The notes below the pieces were generated by a model. It searched no databases. It saw only the letters and a list, made by a program, of their open reading frames with translations, and was not told where the DNA came from. From Pseudomonadota bacterium (GTDB lineage Bacteria > Desulfobacterota > Desulfovibrionia > Desulfovibrionales > Desulfovibrionaceae), in assembly GCA_023417745.1 (NCBI GenBank), contig JAEZEM010000411.1, forward strand, positions 1 through 23,597: DNA of 23,597 nucleotides. The letters are read 5' to 3'. Position 1 is the first letter of the stretch. Every line of letters begins with the position of its first letter. Positions 8,185 through 15,435 of the stretch are shown piece after piece. The translations under genes and the position numbers were made by a program.

Positions 8185-10365
8185 TTAGCGGATAAACAGC
8201 ATTTCCTGGTAGCTCGGCAGCGACCACAGGTCGTCGGCCACCACGGCTTCCAGGGCGTCGGCCACGGCCCGCACTTCGTTCATGGCCGGCAGGACCGTGC
8301 AGCACATGTGCTTGGCTTCGGCCAGAGCGCCTTCGGCCGAGTGCTCCATGATCTTTTCCAGCTCGGTGGTCTTGGTCTGGAGGTCGCGCAGCTTGGCCGT
8401 GACGCACTCGAGCGTGTCCATCTTGTAGTCATGGCCGATGGCCTTGAGGTTGGCGCAAGCGGCGGCCAGTTCGCTCTGGTAGCGCATGGCGGCCGGGAAG
8501 ATGATGGTCTTGGCCATGCGCACGACCAGGTTGGCCTCGGTCTGCAGGGTCTTGACGTACTGTTCGAGGTAGATCTCCTCGCGGGACTTGAGCTCGGCCT
8601 CGCTGAACACGCCGTAGGTGGTGAAGAGCTTGACCACCTCGGGGGAGGTCAGCACCGGCAGGGCGTCGGGCGTGGTTTTGAGGTTGGGCAGGCCGCGCTT
8701 GGCCGCTTCGACGTGCCATTCCTCGGAGTAGCCGTCGCCGTTGAAGACGACCGCGTCGTGTTCCTTGATGATCTCCTGGATCACGGTCTGCACGGCCGCG
8801 TTGAGCTTGGCCGGATCGCCGCCGGTGGCGGCTTCGAGCTTGGTGGCGATGTAGTCCAGGGACTCGGCCATCATGGCGTTAAGGGCCACCTGGGAGCCGG
8901 CGATGGACTGGCAGGAGCCCACGGCGCGGAACTCGAAGCGGTTGCCGGTAAACGCGAAGGGGCTGGTGCGGTTGCGGTCGCCCGGATCCATGGGCAGCGG
9001 CGGCAAGGTGTCGACGCCGATGCTCATGACGCCTTTCTGCTTGGAGCCTTCGACCTTGCCCTTCTTGATCTGCTCGAAGACGTCGGTGAGCTGCTCGCCA
9101 AGGTAGATGGACATGATGGCCGGCGGGGCCTCGTTGGCGCCCAGACGATGGTCGTTGGACGGCGTGGCCACGGTGGCGCGCAAAAGCGCGCCGAACTTGT
9201 GGACGGCCCGGATGGCGGCGGCGCAGAAGACCAGGAACTGGGCGTTCTCGTGGGGAGTGTCGCCCGGATCGTACAGGCTGCCGAGTTCGGCGTTGCCGAT
9301 GGAGTAGTTTAAGTGCTTGCCCGAGCCGTTGATGCCGGCAAAGGGCTTTTCGTGCAGCAGGCAGATCATGCCGTAGCGCTTGGCCACGGCGCGCAGCACG
9401 GTCATGACCATCTGGTTGTGGTCGGTGGCCAGGTTGCCGGTCTCGAAGATCGGAGCGATTTCGAACTGGCTGGGGGCCACTTCGTTGTGGCGGGTCTTGA
9501 CCGGAACGCCGAGCTTGTACAGCTCGCGCTCGACTTCCATCATGAAGGACAGCACGCGGCGGGGGATGACGCCGAAGTACTGGTCCTCGAACTCCTGGCC
9601 CTTGGCCGGCTTGGCGCCAAACAAGGTCCGGCCGGCGATGAGCAGGTCGGGGCGGGAGAAAACGAAGTTGCGGTCAATAAGGAAGTATTCCTGCTCCGGG
9701 CCGGCAAAGGAGCCCACGGGCAGCTTGGTCTCGACGCCGAACAGCTGCAGCACCCGCTTGGCCTGCTTGTTGAGCGCCTGGGTGGAGCGCAGAAGCGGGG
9801 TCTTCTTATCCAGGGCCTCGCCGGTCCAGGACACGAAGGCAGTGGGGATGCACAGGAAGGTGCCGTTGGGATTTTCCAGGATGTAGGCCGGGCTGGTCAC
9901 GTCCCAGGCGGTGTAGCCGCGGGCTTCGAAGGTGGAGCGCAGGCCGCCGGAGGGGAAGCTGGAAGCGTCGGGCTCGCCCTGGATGAGCAGCTTGCCGGAG
10001 AACTCGGCGATGGCGCCGCCCTTGCCGTCGGGCACCAGGAAGGAGTCGTGCTTTTCAGCGGTCAGGCCGGTGAGCGGATAGAACACGTGGGTGAAGTGGG
10101 TGGCTCCGCGCTCAATGGCCCAATCCTTCATGGTGTTGGCCACGGTGTCGGCGATAGAGGCGTCCAGCTTCTCGCCAAGCTCAATGGTCTTTTTGAGCGA
10201 CTTGTAGACATGCTTGGGCAGGCGCTCGCGCATGACCTTGTCGCTAAAGACGTTGCAGCCGAACACGTCGGTGGGCTTGGTCTCGCTGAAATTGAGAGGG
10301 GCATGGGCCGGCTTGTAGCCGATGATCGCCGAAATCGCGTCCAGACGAGCTTTGATTCCGCTCAT
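8185..10365 (-). CDS. glnN: Glutamine synthetase type III
   Basis: A 726-residue protein, the size of GSIII rather than the shorter GSI. It makes glutamine from glutamate, ammonia and ATP. Visible family signatures are GPEQEYFLID (metal/glutamate site), RHNEVAPSQFEIAPIFE, the ATP-site NGSGKHLNYSIGN, HRLGANEAPPAIMSIYLG and NRTSPFAFTGNRFEFR, in that order. The ATG at 10365 has GAGGA 4 bases upstream; an ATG five codons earlier has no ribosome site. Transcription ends at the hairpin at 8132-8163. No adenylylation Tyr motif of GSI type was looked for or expected. The upstream leader is long (about 340 bases to the next gene), and no nitrogen-type sigma-54 promoter was seen in it. Confidence 0.96.
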   Translation of the reverse strand: MSGIKARLDAISAIIGYKPAHAPLNFSETKPTDVFGCNVFSDKVMRERLPKHVYKSLKKTIELGEKLDASIADTVANTMKDWAIERGATHFTHVFYPLTGLTAEKHDSFLVPDGKGGAIAEFSGKLLIQGEPDASSFPSGGLRSTFEARGYTAWDVTSPAYILENPNGTFLCIPTAFVSWTGEALDKKTPLLRSTQALNKQAKRVLQLFGVETKLPVGSFAGPEQEYFLIDRNFVFSRPDLLIAGRTLFGAKPAKGQEFEDQYFGVIPRRVLSFMMEVERELYKLGVPVKTRHNEVAPSQFEIAPIFETGNLATDHNQMVMTVLRAVAKRYGMICLLHEKPFAGINGSGKHLNYSIGNAELGSLYDPGDTPHENAQFLVFCAAAIRAVHKFGALLRATVATPSNDHRLGANEAPPAIMSIYLGEQLTDVFEQIKKGKVEGSKQKGVMSIGVDTLPPLPMDPGDRNRTSPFAFTGNRFEFRAVGSCQSIAGSQVALNAMMAESLDYIATKLEAATGGDPAKLNAAVQTVIQEIIKEHDAVVFNGDGYSEEWHVEAAKRGLPNLKTTPDALPVLTSPEVVKLFTTYGVFSEAELKSREEIYLEQYVKTLQTEANLVVRMAKTIIFPAAMRYQSELAAACANLKAIGHDYKMDTLECVTAKLRDLQTKTTELEKIMEHSAEGALAEAKHMCCTVLPAMNEVRAVADALEAVVADDLWSLPSYQEMLFIR

Positions 10366-10594
10366 AGAGTCCTCTTCCATTGTGTTAAGCGGGTTACACG
10401 TCAGGCCGTCCGCCTGCCTGCCCGCCGGGTTTGGCGTGGTGTCGCGCCTGGGTCCGGCAATATGGCAGGGCCGTGTCGGGCGGCCCGTTGCCGAAAAGGG
10501 CGTTCCCTCATCTTGTGCCCTGTCCGGACTGAAAATTTCCACCTCTCGCCACGCCTGCGGTCACTCTCCATCCGCAGACGCGCAAACTAGCAAT

Positions 10595-10625
10595 AATGTA
10601 AAACCGAAACTCCGTCCATAGTCAA
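10595..10625 (-). promoter_or_regulatory. Possible sigma-70 promoter for glutamine synthetase
   Basis: On the - strand TTGACT (10625-10620) precedes TACATT (10600-10595) with 19 bases between, in the least GC-rich part of the spacer. The spacing is long and the -10 box matches four of six, so this is tentative. It would give a leader of about 220 bases. Confidence 0.3.
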
Positions 10626-10682
10626 AACGCCCCAAAACCGTTGCTCAGGACGCCCATACAGTCGATTCCGCCCGGTCGCGGG

Positions 10683-10702
10683 ATTGGAACAATTGTGTCA
10701 AT
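10683..10702. promoter_or_regulatory. Imperfect palindrome, possible operator
   Basis: ATTG-GA-ACAATTGT-GT-CAAT is symmetric at 16 of 20 bases and AT-rich in a GC-rich setting. It lies 5 bases past the stop of the MerR gene and about 320 upstream of glutamine synthetase. Confidence 0.35.
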
Positions 10703-10707
10703 CGGCT

Positions 10708-11034
10708 TCAGGCCGCCCCTGGGCGCGGTCGATCCCCGTCGCCGAGCAGACGCCGGATATCCCGCAGTTCGTCATAGACCTGCCGCAGGACCGAGTCTTC
10801 CCGACCGGGGCCGGCCAGGCGGCGGCGCGCGCCGTCGATGGTGAGTTTTTCTTCGTAGAGAAGCGTCTTGATGGTCGCGAGCAGGGCCAGATGTTCGTCG
10901 GTGTAAAGCCGCTGGCCTTTTGGGGTGCGCACCGGAACGAGCTGGGGAAATTCCGTCTCCCAGAAGCGCAGAACAAAGGGCTTAAGGCCCGTTATTTCAG
11001 CGATCTCACCGATCTTGTAGGTCTTTTGGCTCAT
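10708..11034 (-). CDS. Small MerR-family transcriptional regulator
   Basis: A 108-residue protein that begins with the MerR winged helix-turn-helix: YKIGEIAEITGLKPFVLRFWE (split about 6-26), then the wing with PKGQRLYTDEH (38-48). A short helical dimerisation segment follows (about 50-98). There is no C-terminal effector domain and no Cys cluster, so it is not a metal sensor of the classic MerR type. It diverges from the hydrolase gene at 11340 and precedes glutamine synthetase on the same strand; either could be a target, but nothing proves it. The ribosome site before the ATG is weak. Confidence 0.92.
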   Translation of the reverse strand: MSQKTYKIGEIAEITGLKPFVLRFWETEFPQLVPVRTPKGQRLYTDEHLALLATIKTLLYEEKLTIDGARRRLAGPGREDSVLRQVYDELRDIRRLLGDGDRPRPGAA

Positions 11035-11339
11035 GCCCGGCCAACATGCGCCAAGCCCGCCCCCGGGTCAAGCCCGGCCCCCTTTCCGCCCGGGTCCAAG
11101 CCGGCCCCGGCCGCCCGCATCGAACCCGCCGGCCGCCCAGGAGCGGCCCGTTAAGTCCCGCCGGCCCGGACGGCGCGGTTAAGGCGCGGCCGGGCCGGCC
11201 AAGCCCGCCCACGGCCCTTTACTTCTCCCCGGCCTTGCCTATCTGTAATGGATATGCGGCGTCTGGCCTTCCGCCAGCGCCCCTGCAAACGAGCCGGTCG
11301 CTCCAGGCAGAGCCGTCCGGCTCCCCAAGGAGACGGATC
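11035..11339. other. Divergent spacer, MerR gene / hydrolase gene
   Basis: A non-coding and very C-rich stretch next to the MerR gene. Two near-identical 20-base direct repeats occur, at 11062-11081 and 11089-11108 (both start CCCGGGTC and end CCGGCCCC). Weak promoter-like boxes TTTACT (11218-11223) and TATCTG (11240-11245) with 16-base spacing precede the hydrolase. Confidence 0.45.
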
Positions 11340-12161
11340 ATGGCAACCTTCACGACGCGAGACGGCGTCAGGCTCTATTATAATGACTGGGGTTCCGGTC
11401 GGCCGGTGGTCTTCAGCCACGGCTGGCCGCTTTCCGGCGAAGCCTTCGAGGATCAGATGTTCTTCCTGGCCTCGCGCGGCTACCGGGTCATCGCCCACGA
11501 CCGTCGGGGACATGGCCGCTCGGACCAGCCCTGGCAGGGCAACGACCTGGACACTTACGCCGACGATCTGGCCGAACTGGCCGCCGCCCTGGATTTGCGC
11601 GACGCCGTGCATGTGGGCCACTCCACCGGCGGCGGCGAGGTCGCGCGCTACATCGGCCGCCACGGCACGGATCGAGTGGGCAAAATCGCGCTCATCGGCG
11701 CGATCCCGCCGCTGATGCTGCAAACCCCGGCCAACCCAGGCGGGCTGCCCATGGCGATCTTTGACGGCATCCGCGACGGCGTGGTCAAGGACCGCTCCCA
11801 ATTCTTCATGGACTTGACCCTGCCGTTTTATGGCTACAACCGCCCTGGAGCCGTGGTCTCCGAGGGCGTGCGCCAGGCCTTCTGGCGGCAGGGCATGATG
11901 GCCGGCTTCCCGGCCGCCTACTTCTGCATCAAGGCCTTTTCCGAAACCGACCTGACCGAGGACCTGGGCAAGATCGACGTGCCGACGCTGTTTATTCACG
12001 GCGACGACGACCAGATCGTGCCCATCGACGCCTCGGCCCGGGCGGCCGTGAAGCTCGTGCCAAAGGCCGTGCTCAAGGAATACCCCGGCGCGCCCCACGG
12101 CCTGTGCACCACCCGCAAGGAGGCGGTGAGCGCCGACCTGCTGGCGTTTATCGAATCCTGA
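11340..12161 (+). CDS. Alpha/beta hydrolase, arylesterase/non-heme haloperoxidase family
   Basis: A 273-residue alpha/beta hydrolase, the usual size for the aryl esterase / cofactor-free haloperoxidase (perhydrolase) group. The nucleophile elbow is GHSTGGGEV with Ser 95. The acid is in GDDDQIVP (222-229) and the His is in GAPHGL (His 253). The oxyanion region is SHGWPLSGE (26-34), and HDRRGHGRS (53-61) is typical of this group. It likely hydrolyses small esters and may form peracids; the natural substrate is unknown. There is no signal peptide, so it is cytoplasmic. The ATG at 11340 has AAGGAG 7 bases upstream. It is monocistronic, ending at the hairpin at 12179. Confidence 0.93.
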   Translation: MATFTTRDGVRLYYNDWGSGRPVVFSHGWPLSGEAFEDQMFFLASRGYRVIAHDRRGHGRSDQPWQGNDLDTYADDLAELAAALDLRDAVHVGHSTGGGEVARYIGRHGTDRVGKIALIGAIPPLMLQTPANPGGLPMAIFDGIRDGVVKDRSQFFMDLTLPFYGYNRPGAVVSEGVRQAFWRQGMMAGFPAAYFCIKAFSETDLTEDLGKIDVPTLFIHGDDDQIVPIDASARAAVKLVPKAVLKEYPGAPHGLCTTRKEAVSADLLAFIES

Positions 12162-12178
12162 ACACTCCATCCGAAAAA

Positions 12179-12210
12179 CCAAAGCCCCGGCACGACGGCC
12201 GGGGCTTTGG
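12179..12210. terminator. Bidirectional terminator between convergent genes
   Basis: CCAAAGCCCCGGC (12179-12191) and GCCGGGGCTTTGG (12198-12210) form a perfect 13-bp stem. TTTT follows on the + strand and TTTTT on the - strand, so it can end both the hydrolase and the Spy-like transcripts. Confidence 0.9.
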
Positions 12211-12331
12211 CGGTTTTCAGGAAAGGCGGGGCGACGCGGCGCTTGCCGCAGTCCGTGTCGCTTCCCTCATGCAGAGGATACAAGGCAGTAGGGAGCCGGA
12301 CAATCGTTTCCGGCCCATGTCAGGCACGACG

Positions 12332-12823
12332 CTAGGACAGATTGCTCTCGATCCAGGCGTCCAGCTCGCCTTGGCGTTCCAGTCGGCGGGCCTTTCCCTT
12401 CTCCCGAAACGCTTCGCGCAAGGCGTCGCGCTTGGTCCGCTGCTCCGGGGTCAGCACGGCGTCGATGGCCGCCTTGACCCGGCCCCGGGCCACGGCCAGC
12501 TCCACGGCCGCGTCGGCCACGGCCTTGGCCCCGGCCCGCACCGCCGCCTCGTCGCCCGGGGTCTTGGCCATGACGCCGCGAAGGCCGTCCATGGCCGACT
12601 TGACCGAGTCCCGCAGGGCCTTGGTGCTGTCGCGATTGGCCTTGAGGATGCCGGCCACTTCCCGTTTCTGGGCGGCGCTCAGGTCCAGTTCGGTAAGCAT
12701 CCGCACCAGGCCCCGACCTTTCCCGGCCGGGCCGTCGCCGCCCGGCGTGCCGGCCCAGGCCGCCGTGGACAAAAGAAGCAAAGCGCACAGGGCCGCCGCC
12801 AAGGTGAAATTCCGTCGCATCAT
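12332..12823 (-). CDS. Spy/CpxP-like periplasmic stress protein
   Basis: A 163-residue protein with a clear signal peptide (basic MMRRN, hydrophobic core to about 20, cleavage near AWA-GT at 24). The mature part is all-helical and charged. It has two LTxxQ-like motifs, LDLSAAQKREV (46-56) and LTPEQRTKRDAL (124-135), the hallmark of the Spy/CpxP/zinc-resistance group of periplasmic chaperones and metal-stress proteins. The ATG at 12823 has AGGA 5 bases upstream; the next ATG, 3 bases later, is equally possible. A longer frame to 12931 adds an implausible leader. It is divergent from the GLG1-like gene and close to the ECF sigma operon, which suggests a shared regulon. Confidence 0.8.
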   Translation of the reverse strand: MMRRNFTLAAALCALLLLSTAAWAGTPGGDGPAGKGRGLVRMLTELDLSAAQKREVAGILKANRDSTKALRDSVKSAMDGLRGVMAKTPGDEAAVRAGAKAVADAAVELAVARGRVKAAIDAVLTPEQRTKRDALREAFREKGKARRLERQGELDAWIESNLS

Positions 12824-13198
12824 GATTATCCTCGCTTGTTGCTTGGGGTTTGGCGGCGCGCCTGCCGGTCCGATCCCGAACCCGAAGGTCGGGAGGCCGC
12901 GTCGACAGGCGTCGGCCGTCTCGTTGCCCATGATACGCGGCGACCGGCGTCTTCCCCCGGTCGCATCCGTCCAAGGCGGATACGGCCGCCTTCATGAGCG
13001 CCGGCCCTGGAGCGAGGCGCAACCGCGCTGGCCGGAAGATGACCGGCCGTTCCGCTTCGCCGACGCCAAGCGCCCGCAGCCAGCAACAGCCTGTCCGCGC
13101 ACGGCCTGCGCAATAGCGCGGGGGATTTCCCCGCCTCGCCCGTATCATTCCCAAACGCCGCCTCGGCGGCACATGACGCACAAAGCGAGGACATGCCC
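12824..13198. other. Divergent spacer, Spy-like / Cys-rich gene
   Basis: A spacer of 375 bases with no supported gene. A short inverted repeat GGCCGG...CCGGCC (13030-13048, 7-base loop) is the only structure seen. I could not identify an ECF-type -35/-10 pair by eye. Confidence 0.45.
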
Positions 13199-13504
13199 AT
13201 GCCGATGACTTCCCAAGCCCGCGCCCTGGCCGGCTTGCCCAAAAATATGATCGCCGTTCTGGCCATCGCCGGTCTCCTGGCCGTCGCCGCCCCGGCCACG
13301 GCCCAGCAGCCCGCCCCGGCCGGCGGCCAGGTCCTCAAGGAGGCCTGCAAAAACGACTACAAAACACTGTGTTCCGGCGTGAAGCCGGGAGGCGGACGCA
13401 TCGTCGCTTGCCTGCAGCAGCAGGCCGACAAGCTCTCGCCCGGCTGCAAGCAGGCCTTGACGGCGGCCCGGTCGGCGAAGCAGGCTGCCGGAGCCAAGCA
13501 GTAA
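13199..13504 (+). CDS. Small secreted four-Cys protein, GLG1-repeat-like
   Basis: A 101-residue protein with an N-terminal hydrophobic helix (about 17-34) ending APATAQQ, a likely signal peptide. The mature part has four Cys (50, 58, 71, 83) in the pattern C-x7-C-x12-C-x11-C within ACKNDYKTLCSGV and PGCKQAL. This matches the Cys-rich GLG1/FGF-receptor repeat found in short periplasmic proteins of many proteobacteria, where the function is not known. The start is placed at 13199 because GAGG (13187-13190) then has an 8-base spacing; the ATG at 13193 would be only 2 bases away. A GC-rich hairpin at 13515-13539 follows. Confidence 0.75.
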   Translation: MPMTSQARALAGLPKNMIAVLAIAGLLAVAAPATAQQPAPAGGQVLKEACKNDYKTLCSGVKPGGGRIVACLQQQADKLSPGCKQALTAARSAKQAAGAKQ

Positions 13505-13514
13505 CACGTGCCCT

Positions 13515-13539
13515 CGCGCCAGGCTGCAAGCCCGGCGCG
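13515..13539 (+). terminator. GC-rich hairpin after the Cys-rich gene
   Basis: CGCGCC (13515-13520) pairs with GGCGCG (13534-13539), extended by an inner GG/CC after one mismatch. No T-run follows, so transcription may read on into the sigma factor gene. Confidence 0.35.
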
Positions 13540-13601
13540 GTCGGCATGGGGCGGCCCGGGCACGGCCCGTCGCCCCGCAACGCAAGGCCCGGACGAACAC
13601 C

Positions 13602-14252
13602 GTGGAAAAATGCTGGCCCTTTGGCGGCCTGTTGCCGCTGCTCCGCCGCCCGGCCACGCCCGGGTCGGCAACGGCTGCGTCGTCGGTCCGGGACTACGCC
13701 GGGACCGATGACGACGCCCTGGCCGCCTGGGCCGCAACCGGCGACCGCCGGGCCTTCGACGCCCTGGTCCTTCGGCACGGGGCCTTTGCCCTGCGGGTGG
13801 CCACGCGGCTGACCCGCGACGCGTCCACTGCCGAAGATATGGCCCAGGAAGCTTTTGTGCGGGCCTGGAAGGCCATCGACCGCTTCGATCCGGGGCGTGC
13901 CCGGTTGACCACCTGGCTGTATCGCATCGTGGCCAACCTCTGCCGCGACCACCAGCGACGCGTCCGGCCCGAGACCCTGCCCGACGGGTTCGATCCGGCC
14001 GATCCGGCCGCCGGCGCGGAAGAATGCTTAGCCGCCGGCCAGCAGGCCCGGGCCATGGCCGCCGCCCTGGCCGAACTGCCGGACCGGCAACGAGCGGCCC
14101 TGGCCCTGGTTTACGAGGAAGGCCTGTCCGGGGCCGAAGCAGCCAAGGCGCTGGGCGTTTCGGCCAAAGCCGTGGAACGGCTGCTGGCCCGGGGTCGCCA
14201 ATTTTTGCGCACACGGCTGGCCGATCCGGCCGGCCAAGGAGGTCCGCCATGA
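13602..14252 (+). CDS. ECF-type RNA polymerase sigma factor
   Basis: A 216-residue ECF sigma factor. Region 2 spans about 50-120 (FDALVLRHGAFALRVATRL, EDMAQEAFVRAWKAIDRF, TTWLYRIVANLCRDHQRR). Region 4 spans about 155-208, with the helix-turn-helix GLSGAEAAKALGVSAKAVERLL. It lacks the extra domains of long ECF groups. The start is the GTG at 13602; no ATG occurs in frame until the middle of region 2, and the ribosome site is poor, so the N-terminus is uncertain. The stop overlaps the next ATG by 3 bases (ATGA). The downstream order (single-TM partner, periplasmic sensor) resembles metal or envelope stress sigma operons. Confidence 0.92.
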   Translation: MEKCWPFGGLLPLLRRPATPGSATAASSVRDYAGTDDDALAAWAATGDRRAFDALVLRHGAFALRVATRLTRDASTAEDMAQEAFVRAWKAIDRFDPGRARLTTWLYRIVANLCRDHQRRVRPETLPDGFDPADPAAGAEECLAAGQQARAMAAALAELPDRQRAALALVYEEGLSGAEAAKALGVSAKAVERLLARGRQFLRTRLADPAGQGGPP

Positions 14253-14737
14253 TGCCCCTGTCGCGCTTTGCCGCCCTGGCCGACAGCTACGGCGGCGATA
14301 TCGGCCGCTGGCCCGAAATCTTCCGCGCCGAGGCCCGGGCTCTGGCCGCCGCCTCGGCCCAGGCCCGCGCCCGACTGGCCGAGGCCGCCCGCCTGGACAC
14401 GGCCCTTTTGGCCGAAGGCCGCCGCGACCTCGAAACGCTTTTGCCCCCTGGGGCCGAGGACGCGGCCGTGGAGCGGCTTCGCCGGGCCGTCGCCCGGCGC
14501 ATTGCCGCGCCGTCCGTTACGCCCGCGCCCCGGGCGGTCTGGCTCGCCCGACTGCCCGACTGGCTCCCGGCCCTGCCGCGACTGTCCGACCTGGCCAAGC
14601 TGGCCGGGCTGGCCACGGCCGGCGGCGCGGTGGTCATGGCCGGACTGCTCGTCGGCGCGCTCACCGTGGCCCAACCCGACGGCGACGCGCTGACGTCCCT
14701 CATGCAGCCCGCGCCACTGGCCGTTTTTATCGAATAA
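14249..14737 (+). CDS. Single-TM protein, putative anti-sigma partner (YG...RWP motif)
   Basis: A 162-residue protein. The N-terminus carries the motif YGGDIGRWP (14-22), followed by an Ala/Arg-rich helical part (24-85) and one TM helix near 119-141, with a short tail outside. I recognise the YG...RWP N-terminus from proteins encoded right after ECF sigma factors, mainly in alphaproteobacteria, with no defined biochemistry. Position and topology (cytoplasmic N-terminus, one TM) suggest an anti-sigma factor; that is inference, and no ZAS-type His-Cys motif is present. A strong AAGGAGGT lies 5 bases before the ATG, and the start overlaps the sigma stop. Confidence 0.75.
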   Translation: MMPLSRFAALADSYGGDIGRWPEIFRAEARALAAASAQARARLAEAARLDTALLAEGRRDLETLLPPGAEDAAVERLRRAVARRIAAPSVTPAPRAVWLARLPDWLPALPRLSDLAKLAGLATAGGAVVMAGLLVGALTVAQPDGDALTSLMQPAPLAVFIE

Positions 14738-14747
14738 CGAGGCCGCC

Positions 14748-15212
14748 ATGGATACCACTGCACATCCCAAACGCGGCTGGCGGCGCTTCGTCCTGCCCGG
14801 TTCGCTGCTCCTGAACCTGTTTTTGGTCGCGGTCATCGGCGGCCGGCTGTTCTACGGCCGGGCCGAGCGCCTGGACGGGGCCAACATGCTCTCGCGCCTG
14901 ACCACCCGGGCCGAAGCCGTGCTGCCGGCCGACGAGGCCAAGGCCTTCAAGGGCGTCATCGCCCGCGACGCGCCCCGGTTTGCCAAGACCCGGCAACAAC
15001 TCGGCGCGGCCCGGGCCGAACTGGTGCGCCAGGTGGTGGCCGACCCGTACGACAAAAACGCCGCCGGCCAGGCGCTTCTGGCCTGGAAAGCCGCCTGGGA
15101 CAGCTTTGCCGACGACTTCAGCGACACCCTGGTGGACGCCCTGGGGCAAGTCTCCCCCGAAGGCCGCCGCAAGCTCATCGCCGGCCGGTTCGGCAAGCCG
15201 CCCAAGGAGTAG
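14748..15212 (+). CDS. Membrane-anchored periplasmic heavy-metal-sensor-like protein
   Basis: A 154-residue protein with a short cytoplasmic tail, one N-terminal TM (about 14-36, LPGSLLLNLFLVAVIGG) and a helical periplasmic domain (about 40-150). Size, anchor and the helical R-L-x(n)-LP-x-DE layout fit the Metal_resist/CnrX-like periplasmic sensor family related to Spy and CpxP. In such systems the sensor controls release of the sigma factor through the membrane partner; that role is inferred for this operon. No His/Met-rich metal site is evident. GAGG lies 5 bases before the ATG, and the gap to the preceding gene is 10 bases. Confidence 0.78.
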   Translation: MDTTAHPKRGWRRFVLPGSLLLNLFLVAVIGGRLFYGRAERLDGANMLSRLTTRAEAVLPADEAKAFKGVIARDAPRFAKTRQQLGAARAELVRQVVADPYDKNAAGQALLAWKAAWDSFADDFSDTLVDALGQVSPEGRRKLIAGRFGKPPKE

Positions 15213-15435
15213 CCGGCGCGATACCGACGAAGCGAACGCGCCAGGCCATCTTGCGCCAAGCCCCGCGCCCTCCCGAAACAGCAACGGCACGGGCCTTGTG
15301 GTTATGGCGGATGCGCCCCAGGCCGCTTGGCAGCGTCCCATCGGCATTTGTCAAACCGAAAAGAATCTGCCATGCTGCAAGGCGTCAGACACGTCCTGCC
15401 GCCTGCTGGCCGTTTTCCGGAAGCCGCAATCCACC

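Larger units (their letters stand above)
10366..10707. other. Glutamine synthetase upstream region
   Basis: A non-coding stretch of 342 bases. It contains a possible - strand promoter (10595-10625), a small TGCGG/CCGCA stem at 10556-10576 whose loop repeats a motif from the 8.0 kb tandem tract, and a palindrome at 10683-10702. Confidence 0.5.

Noticed and set aside
8146..10590. Two long + strand open frames opposite glutamine synthetase
   Set aside because: They mirror the third-position GC bias of a well-conserved gene, have Gly/Val/Leu-rich nonsense sequence and no ribosome sites.
10645..10702. TTGACA on the - strand within the palindrome as a -35 box
   Set aside because: No -10 box follows at 15-19 bases; the next AT-rich match is too far away.
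12267..13181. A 304-codon - strand frame overlapping the Spy-like gene
   Set aside because: It is Gly/Arg-rich with no domain; the alternative frame has a signal peptide and LTxxQ motifs.
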